Positions 56,642 to 64,000 of a stretch of DNA of 64,000 bases are shown one piece after another. The notes beneath the pieces were generated by a model that saw only the letters and a program-made list of their open reading frames with translations, was not told the DNA's origin and made no database searches. A program made the translations under genes and the position numbers. The stretch is from Gaeumannomyces sp. JS-464 (taxonomy: Eukaryota; Ascomycota; Sordariomycetes; Magnaporthales; Magnaporthaceae), in contig NGZR01000006.1 in NCBI GenBank assembly GCA_002197995.1, positions 1,849,001 through 1,913,000 of the forward strand, in the 5' to 3' direction. Every line of letters begins with the position of its first letter. Positions within the stretch are counted from its first letter, which is position 1.

Positions 56642-59082
56642 TTACCGGTCGAGCTGCGGCTGGGGTTGCCACCCGTTTATCCACGCCATCAGCCCGACCC
56701 CGAGCAGTACAACGCCCAGCATGGACGCATAGGGTGCCGCCTGGACGGCCGCCGTCTCCCGCGACGAGTGGAGCGAGTTCGACAACGGCGTTATCGTGCT
56801 GGATCTCGACAGCGTAGGTTTGCCCTCGGGGAGGTCTGCACTAGCCTTCTCCGACTCCGAGGGCACCGGGGCCGTGCTCTCCATATGCTCCGGGATGCCT
56901 GTGGTGGTCGGCGTCTCGGGGAAGGAGCCAATAAAGGGCTTGGGTTTGATGTGCTCCGTGATCGTGTCGTTTCGGTCCCGCCGCCGGCTGGACCGAGACC
57001 GTGCCTTGGGCGCCTCGGACAGTCTCTTGATCTCCTCGTCTCTCTGCCGAAGCTGCAAGATCATCTCGGCTAATGACTTGCGGTCGACATCTCGCTCGGC
57101 CTCAGCCTCTTCCGCGCGCTTCCTCTGTGCGTCGAGGTCTTCCCTGAGATCTCTCATCTCCTTGACAATCGCGTCCAATTTGGCCTGCAGCTTGGACGCG
57201 GCCTCGGCCGCAGCATCGGCGGCTGCAGAGTCTGGAATCTGTGTGGCCACCTGAGGAGCGTCTTGTTGTGTCGCCTGTTTCGGGCTTGTTGCGGCGGGGG
57301 CCGGTGCCTCTGTCGGAAGTTCGAAAGCCTCTGCTAGCAGATTCTCCGGAAGACTCCCCTTGGCGACACCGTTGGCATGGGTCATGGCAGCATCCTCCAG
57401 CTTCCTGACAAGGACCTCGGCACTTTCCCGGCTCTCGCGCTCCTTCTGAACAATCATCTCGAGGTCCCGTATGCGAGCGCCCTGGACCTCGATTTCCTTC
57501 TTGGCGAAGTTGAGTGTCTCGGTCAACTGCAAGATATGACTGAGGTTGTCCTGTCGGATGGGAGAGCTCTGCGACTTGGGTCGTTCCGTCGTGCCGCGTT
57601 TCAGCGGCGGCGCATCCCCGTTGGGCCGCGCGACGTCTGGCTTCTCGGGGAGCGGCTGTTGAGGCGGGGGAGCTGGCGGGTCGGAAAATCGCGCCTTAGA
57701 GACCTCGGATCGGAACATGCCGCCGTTGACGGCGTGTTGCTTCGCGGGCTCCTGGGCCTCGGGGCGATCGTTCATTCTAACATCCTCCTTGCCCATAAGG
57801 GCATCAAGAAAGTGTGCCGTCCGCTGTAGGTCGTTGGCCTGTAGTTTGGCCGCACGCATCTCTTGCTGCAGATCACACGGTAGACGTTAGATGAGAATGC
57901 CTCCCGAGGTGAGATAGCGGGGAAAAGAGGGCACCTGTCATCACTTACATGTAACTTCTTAACGATGGCTTCAGTAGATGGCTGGCTCATCCACATGCCA
58001 TTTCGCGGTAGCAGACCGTTCTGCTGGGCGCCGGGCATACCCGCCGTGGGGGCCATGCGGCCGTTGCTCCCCATCTGCGGCTGGTTGCCGTTCCGGCCCC
58101 TGGCTTGCATTCCCCCCATCTGAGCCAGCATCATCTGACCTCCGGTGGGGTCGATGTCCCCAAAACTCATGTCCATGATGTTATGGGTGGGGTTGAGGAA
58201 GCCGGCGTGCTCGACTTTAGCGGCAACCTTGTGATGCACAACGGACTTCTGGTCCTCATTGACAATATCAATGCCGAGCTCGAGGTGGTCCTGGGTCTGC
58301 AGCTCGTGGGGCTCCGACTCGCGGTTCTCCTGCGACAGACGCGTCCCGTTGACAAAGGTGCCGTTGGAAGACTTGACGTCGCGGATCCAGATCTTTCCGG
58401 AGCGATCTGCGTAGATCTCGGCATGCTGCCGCGACAGCACCTTGCTGTCAAAGTATCCGTTGACGGGGGTTGGAACGGTCCTCGCGTTGGTCTGTCGGCC
58501 GATGCGGAGCGTTTCCGGATAGTAGGGGACCGAGATGGTCTTGCGCTCAAAGGTGCCGTTGAGGGAGAGGAGATATAGCGCGGGCTGCATGCCGCCCATG
58601 GGATCCCCGACGGGCCTCGACATGGCGCCCTGCTGGGCGACCTGGCCCTGCGGGCCCATCATCATGGCGCCCTGGTGCATGGGTGATGGAGCGGTATTGC
58701 CGTTGGACTGCACCGATCGGCTGCCGGGCGGTCTTGAGAAGTCAGCCCCGTCAGGCTTGAGCACGGACTGCGGCTGGGACCATTGCCCCTTCTGCTGCGG
58801 CTGCCCTCGCCTCTTGAACAGGCCGTTGGTGTCGCCGTTCACGGCGGACGCGCCGGTGGCGTGGCCGCCGTTGACGATAGTGCCGGTGGACGACGATATG
58901 GATGAGTTGCTCGACACGGATGACGACGAGTTTGTGCGCTGGAGGGGTTTCCTTGGCGTGAACATGGCTCGCGCGTCGTCAGGGTGGTGTGGGTTCGTCG
59001 CATGCAGGGACGAGTTAGCATTTAACCCCCATGCTGGCCGGTTGATGTTGGCGAAACTCGGAGGACTCGCGACAGCCGTCAT
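56642..59082 (-). CDS. ham-4: FHA-domain, coiled-coil, tail-anchored protein (HAM-4/PRO45/SLMAP family)
   Basis: Likely STRIPAK-complex component related to Neurospora HAM-4, Sordaria PRO45, yeast Far9(Vps64)/Far10 and animal SLMAP, acting at ER/nuclear-envelope membranes in hyphal fusion and development. Exons 59082-57949 and 57865-56642 with one 83-bp intron (GTAAGT...CTGCAG), 785 residues. A Ser/Asn/Gly-rich N-terminus leads to an FHA domain (about 168-290) with all phosphopeptide-contact landmarks: G195-R196, S217-x-x-H220 and N240-G241. A Met/Gly/Gln-rich segment, then 'QEMRAAKLQANDLQRTAHFL' and two long coiled coils (about 465-520 and 585-650) follow. A hydrophobic segment at about 759-774 (MLGVVLLGVGLMAWI) lies 11 residues from the end. 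The ATG at 59082 (MTAVASPP) is preferred; an upstream in-frame extension is low-complexity 5' UTR. Intact. Confidence 0.85.
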
Positions 59083-60086
59083 GGGGAAGGCTGCGGGCAG
59101 GCGGGCGCGGCAGGTGGAGGGATGGCGAGCGGGCTCCCGATGGGCGCTTCCGTGACGTCGATGGGGATGGACGACTGATGGGCCCGTCGTCGGGGCATGC
59201 GTCGGCAGGCGCCGTCGGGGACCAGGTCGATGGCGCGTGACGGTCGGTGAGCGAGCAGCAGGTCTGGAGTCGGCAGGGTCAATCGAGTCAGCGGGCGTGG
59301 GCGTGTCTGTGACGTCCTGGTGGCTGTATCCGAGGGGTTGAATAATGCAGCGGTGGTGGGTGATTGACGGGAAGGTTGAGGAAAAAAAAAAAAAAAAGAG
59401 GCCACTCTTTGGCGGCCAAGAGGGCCCAGGTTCACGGGCGAGTCGGGTGGAGAATCGAAAAGGCCAATTGCCCGTGGGCACCCGCCCAGTGTTACAGAAC
59501 AGAGCCGCCCGGCCGCCGATTAAAAAAAAAAAAAAAAATTGCACGGGGTGCGACAGGGGGGCTGATTAGACCGTCCGACGACCGCGACTTACCAGCATGC
59601 ACACGGGAGCGACTCGGCGGGCGGTGTTGGGGCTGGGCGCACAGCGATGGAGGAGGATTGAAATTCGAAAAAGGGGGCCCTTTTCGATGGCCGGCGGATG
59701 TGTGACGATGGCGGCTGGACCCAGCTGCACTGGCTGCGCCGGACGCGACAATTGAAGGGACGAATGTTGGATGGATTTGTTTGATGGTGGTGGGTGGTGC
59801 TTCGAGCCGCCTCTGCTGGCTGGCTCCCCGTCTCGCTTAGCGCTTGGCGGACCTCGGCCGCACAATCTGCCAGCGATGCGCGCCCTGCTACCTGTCTCTG
59901 AGTCCGGGGGAGGAGTGGGTGTCGGTCGGAGGATAGCGAGGATCTGATATGACGACAAGCAGGCACGCAGCGACGGGACGGCCAGCTGCGTCGACTGGTG
60001 AAGCACTGGATCTTGACAGCAGGAGAGCCCTGCTGGGTTGGACTGCGTAAAGTCTAATTTCTCCGCAAATAAACAGCTGCGGCTGC

Positions 60087-60120
<34 letters not shown>

Positions 60121-61148
60121 GCTGTCTGCTGTATGCTGTATGCTGTATGCGGTTGCTGAGTAACGTAACCCGTCTTGCTTTTCCTCGTCAGTCCTGCTTT
60201 TCCTTCTTTCCTGTTGCACCCGCCGTCTGCACGCCCGCAGCAGCCCAGCGGAGGCAGAAGACAGACACTGCGGCCCCCAGTTGCGCTGGCGGCGGCCCCT
60301 CGCCCGCACGTGAGCGCTACGACTGACCGCCCACCGCCCGCCGCTGCAACCCTGATTTGATGAGCCCAGTCGCCACCTCATAGCTTCTCGCAAGCGCGCG
60401 CGAACCGTCCCAGTTTCTCCCCTAGTCACAAAGCCCTTTGCGTAGGTGGATATCTCCTCGAGGCGGCCTGGAGGACATATACGAGTAATGGCAGTTGTTT
60501 GTGAGCTTGTGAGGCGTTCAAATTCAAGTCGCCCTAGTGCTAGGAATGCTATCTCACTGGCCAGCCAGCAGCCTCGACAAGCGGGGCAGTGAGGCGACAC
60601 AGGTAACTCTCGCAACAAGCCTCAGCGCAAGCAGTGAATGCTGCCAAGCTGTTCCCAAAATTGGAGTATTGGTTCTTTGGTGCCCCCTCTCCTGAAACTT
60701 CCAGAATCCGAAGGGACCTGGATATCATGACCCTCTGAGGAGCCCACACACGTGCCACCCTCCTGGCCCGCGTTTGATGTCCCTGTCGCAAAGGAGGAAA
60801 TGTGGCCCGTGCGCACACAACGACGGGGCACGTGTGGGGAGACCGGGCGCAGCGCTGCGAAAGGCTGAAGGGTCGGCTCGGCTGACCTCTGCAGGAACAA
60901 CGGCGCGCCAATCAGCGTGCTTTGCGGCGGGACGGGCGGGCAAAGCGTTTTGCAGCGTGAGGAGCCTCGGGCCGCCCGCACTGGCAGCTCAAGCTTCGCT
61001 CCCGAAGCTCTTTGATACCACCCACCACGCATGGCATGACTTGCGATCCTCTTCCTGCGCAACCGTCGCCTTCGCTTGCCTGGTCTTGATTGCCGCCCAC
61101 CCTCGACCCTTCGATCCCCCAACGCCCAAGGATCACCAGTCGATCAAG
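59083..61148. promoter_or_regulatory. Divergent intergenic region between ham-4-like gene and MGR2
   Basis: 2.07 kb between start codons of divergent genes. Contains A15-16 runs (59382-59396, 59522-59537), a CTG/CGG-type triplet run (60076-60125) followed by three TGCTGTA copies (to about 60150), and many C/T tracts typical of long fungal 5' regions. A 350-codon minus-strand opening (59566-60618) is repeat-driven and not called. Confidence 0.45.
60076..60150. repeat. CTG triplet microsatellite and TGCTGTA repeat
   Basis: A run of GCTG/GGCTG triplets, mostly pure CTG, then three tandem 7-bp units. Lies in the divergent intergenic region, probably in the 5' UTR/promoter of the FHA gene. Confidence 0.75.
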
Positions 61149-61850
61149 ATGCCGCCTCCGCCGAACATGGGTGGCCACATGGGCCCATCCAACTTGGACA
61201 AACGTAAGACGCAAAACATCGGCTCGTCCTGCCGAGGACGACAGCACTTCCCAAGTTTGGCATGGCAGTGGCTAACGAAGCGCTGAACAGTGAAGATGGG
61301 CGCCATGATGGGCGGAAGTACGTCGTTGCAGCAACTCTGGGAGCGCAGCTGGCGCATGGTCGCGGGTGCAGGAAACGGCTAACATCACCAAGCTGTCGGC
61401 GCCATCATGGGCTTCATCTGGGGTATGCACCACCCGGGCTCGACCACAACACCGGGAATCACGACACGGGGCGATAGACAGACACAGTGGCTAACTACCT
61501 GGGATCAACAGGCACCGTCACCGTCTTCCGCTTCGGAGCGGCACAAACGGGGTCATGAGGACAATAGGGCAGTATATGCTTGCCTCAGGAACCACATTCG
61601 GGTATGCTCTGTTGGACCTCCTACCTCTGGGCTGTGACAATGTGACACCGCCGTCCCCAGGGCGTTGAGCGAAAAACCCCGCCTGCTAACACCTAGCCGC
61701 CGCAACTCTTACAGTTTCTTCATGGGCATCGGCAGTGTCATCCGTTCCGACTCCTCCCCCATCCTCCAACAGGCCTACGCCCAGGCCTACCGACGGCCAA
61801 CGATCATGGCCCAACAGCGCGCTTTCCGGCCACGGCCGCGCGACGAATAG
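61149..61850 (+). CDS. MGR2: Mgr2/Romo1 homologue (TIM23 complex subunit; one-base frameshift)
   Basis: Small two-helix inner-mitochondrial-membrane protein; yeast Mgr2 couples TIM21 to the TIM23 translocase and gates lateral release. Five exons: 61149-61203, 61291-61317, 61393-61422, 61512-61601 and 61715-61850, with introns bounded GT...AG and CTAAC-type branch sites before exons 3 and 5. N-terminus MPPPPNMGGHMGPSNLDK, first glycine-rich helix 'KMGAMMGGTVGAIMGFIWG', loop 'FRFGAAQTG', then 'MRTIGQYMLASGTTFGFFMG' and the tail 'IGSVIRSDSSPILQQ'. Exon 4 needs one extra G in the run at 61549-61552, otherwise TGA follows 'QTGS'. With it the protein is 112 residues, the normal size. Gly-xxx-Gly packing motifs fit the family. 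Confidence 0.85.
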
Positions 61851-64000
61851 GGGCGCCAGATCCAATCGAACGACATGAAGGAAATGAAGCGTGCCTCTAA
61901 AAACGAGGACGAGGCCAGCTGAAATGCGAGGATGTGTTGGGTAACAGGTCTGGGACATGGATTCTGGAGCCTGTCGTACGGGGCGACGTGCCCTTTGAAA
62001 ACGAGGCCGAAGCTCTGCCCGTCATGGCCATGTATAAAAAAATAAATAAAAATAAAAAGAAGAAAGAAAGAAAATTCTCAACTGTTATCATAGGACATTG
62101 GCGTCATGCAAAGCCCCGGGTTCCCACTGATCGGTGCCGCGGATCTGCCTTGCCGTCTCGCGGTCCCGTTTGACCCCCGAGATGGAGCAAGTATTTGGTC
62201 GATGTGAGGGCCAGTTGGTGATGCGTGGGTAAAGGTGTCTGTCAGACGAGAGGCAAAACCAGAAATGGGAAATCCATTCATGAGGAAGAATAGCTATTTC
62301 CTCGGGTGGCGGTAGCTTATCTAGTTGGGCTTCGGCGAACCGAGAAGGTGTCGAGACCGATGAAGACGACGGCCGCCTCGTTTTGCGTACCTTGCCGATC
62401 CTCTCGCGTGTCCAGCCAGTAGTGCCCGCCCGCCATGGGACGGGCGCTGCCGGCCAGAGGGATGACGAAGCTTTGCAGCACAGCCCGTCGGGCGTCAAGT
62501 TCCTTCGTTCCCTGTAGACTGCAGGATGACGGGTATGAGAAGGACAGGCTGCATGGCCCCCGAGGCCCCCGAGGCCGCCGGGCAGGTAGACAGTCGCCCG
62601 TCCTGCATCACCTGTTTGGGGGACTTTTGCCCAACTGCTCACTGCTGATTCGGATTTCGGACGGTCTGGGAATAACATGGAGGGGGGAACAGGCGGACAG
62701 GAACACGCGGCGGTGGTTGTTTGCGTCTCGCCCTGGTGCATGGGGCCGTGCCTCGCATTGCAGTCTCGCCGTTGAGCCAAGGCGGTTCTGGGAATAGCGC
62801 GATTCCTTCGGGCTCCCCTCCGGCTTGGCAACTCGAGCCCGAGCCCCGACGACGACGGAGGCGCGGCAGTTGATTGCGCCGGTGAGGCCCCCATCCGGAA
62901 CCGACGGCATCTTTTATTTGTCGTCGCCATTCGCCTTGAGCGTAATTTGAGCGTAATTTTCTTTGCTCTCGCTTGCTTGAGCCACTTCTCTAGAAGGACC
63001 CCAGCAGACAGGTAGTCCCGCTTTCGGGCGTCCGCTAGTCTCACTTACACTGCCAACAGTGCTGGCGGCGTTTTGGCACGCCCACCGCCTATTCATCCAA
63101 ATCCGAAGCAGGAAGCGTTTGCCAGATGTTTGGAGGCTGACGAGAAATGCCACCTTCCTCGGACGAGTTCGTTCACCCCTTTACTTTTTTTTTTTTTTTG
63201 TCTCGCACAACAACGCATCTACACGTAAGACAGGGCCCTCTTTCGTCCCTACTTCCCAGATGCTTTTTACACCCCCGGGCTGACTTGGGGCTGTAAATCT
63301 CCAACCTCCTTCCTGGTCAGAATGCCGCACTCTGGGACAAAAAGAAAATATGGACCATGCCAACTGAACAGCATGTACTTGGTCTTCCTCCGATATTTGT
63401 GACCCGTGGGGCCTCAGACGCTCGCTTTTTTTTTTCGGATTTTTTCTCCGGTCCAATGCTCACCGGGATGCCCAGGCCTGAAACCGAAGCATATGCACAT
63501 ATGTGTCCATGAAATAGCCAGAGACCTCAAAATATGCAGGCAGGCCAGACGATACGAGGTCAGAAGACGCAGAGTTCATCTAGTTTTTGCGTGTTGGGGC
63601 ACATAGAGTATATGACAAAGGGATCGCAGCCGCTTTGTCGGTCAATCACACCGACAAGAAACAACAGGGCTGGCTCGGTAATTTGATCAGACCTGAACTG
63701 CAGGGCAACAGGGGCTTCGGGGTGCGCCACCACAGCGGTTCAGTGGACATAGATCCAATCTTGGCTTGGTCGGACCACTGGGAGCCGCGCGATCGGGACG
63801 TCCAGTGGGGGTGGAGCCGCCCCACGACGCACTAGATGCTATGACTGAAATTGGAGGACAACATTGAAGTCAGCCAGAAATTTCGGCCCTCCAACACCCA
63901 TGCTGAAGCCCGGGGAAGCTTCAGCCCAGCTCGTCAGCTGACAGCCGGGATGCAAAATGCTGCCAGGGGTGTCCATCACCTTGCAGCGCTGAATCAAAGG
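61851..64000. other. Intergenic DNA without a supported gene
   Basis: Normal-G+C DNA. Contains an A/T-rich stretch just after MGR2 (62030-62075), T14 (63186-63199) and T10 (63425-63434) runs. A 318-codon minus-strand opening (62088-63044) has no recognisable domain, no clear intron pattern and basic, repeat-poor composition; I could not support it as a gene. The right edge may be promoter or UTR of a gene beyond the window. Confidence 0.4.

Noticed and set aside
59083..59544. N-terminal extension of the FHA-protein ORF up to 59544
   Set aside because: The extension starts in an A/T homopolymer (poly-Phe) and is Pro/Arg/Thr low complexity; MTAVASPP at 59082 looks like the true start.
59566..60618. 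350-codon minus-strand ORF between the FHA gene and MGR2
   Set aside because: Mostly Ser/Arg/Pro low complexity, with a poly-Ser run generated by the CTG microsatellite; no domain and no splice pattern.
62088..63044. 318-codon minus-strand ORF near the right end
   Set aside because: No recognised domain and no convincing start context or intron structure; openness is unremarkable for GC-rich DNA.

Overview
The window is nuclear DNA of a filamentous ascomycete, most likely a Sordariomycete. The coding half carries short GT-AG introns with CTAAC/CTGAC branch sites. Its recognisable genes are fungal: a Zn2Cys6 regulator, a HAM-4/PRO45-type FHA protein, an Rsm22 homologue and an Mgr2/Romo1 homologue. 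The other half is AT-rich transposon debris full of C-to-T and G-to-A changes, with tryptophan and glutamine codons turned into stops. CpG is retained, which is the signature of repeat-induced point mutation (RIP).

Region 1 (1-25.2 kb) is a RIP-mutated graveyard. It starts inside a minus-strand Ty3/gypsy element (RNase H, RT, protease, Gag read leftwards from about 6.5 kb). That element is split by a complete Fot1/pogo DNA transposon (384-2237, TA target) and by a solo LTR (3148-3575, target CCGGT/CTAGT). Other gypsy remnants follow: a plus-strand integrase/chromodomain end at 6.64-7.44 kb and a minus-strand element at 9.8-12.6 kb. A complete 7.8-kb gypsy element lies at 13580-21365 (target GTTGG/GTTAG) with an unexplained 2-kb 3' extension. 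Copies of one LTR-like repeat family are scattered between them.

Region 2 (25.2-41.35 kb) begins with the broken 5' part of a FunK1-type kinase-like gene (minus strand). An 821-bp TA-flanked MITE-like element (25506-26326) interrupts it; removing the element and one TA restores the frame. Two full-length, related but distinct gypsy elements follow in opposite orientation, each with an exact 5-bp target duplication: 27166-34120 (+, AAGGA) and 34385-41345 (-, GGGGT). Their outer LTRs are less RIP-damaged than their inner parts.

Region 3 (41.35-64 kb) is GC-rich. After a gene-poor stretch with degenerate repeats (42.3-43.4 kb) and a broken NLR/STAND N-terminal-domain gene (43.8-44.7 kb), six housekeeping or regulatory genes follow: a SPOUT-family RNA methyltransferase (-), a membrane-anchored thioredoxin-domain protein (+, divergent), Rsm22 (+), a Zn2Cys6 regulator (-, convergent with Rsm22), an FHA tail-anchored STRIPAK-type protein (-), and Mgr2/Romo1 (+). 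Two of them (Rsm22, Mgr2) serve mitochondria. Three of the six, plus both non-transposon pseudogenes, show a single missing base at or beside a homopolymer run, which looks more like an assembly artefact than biology.
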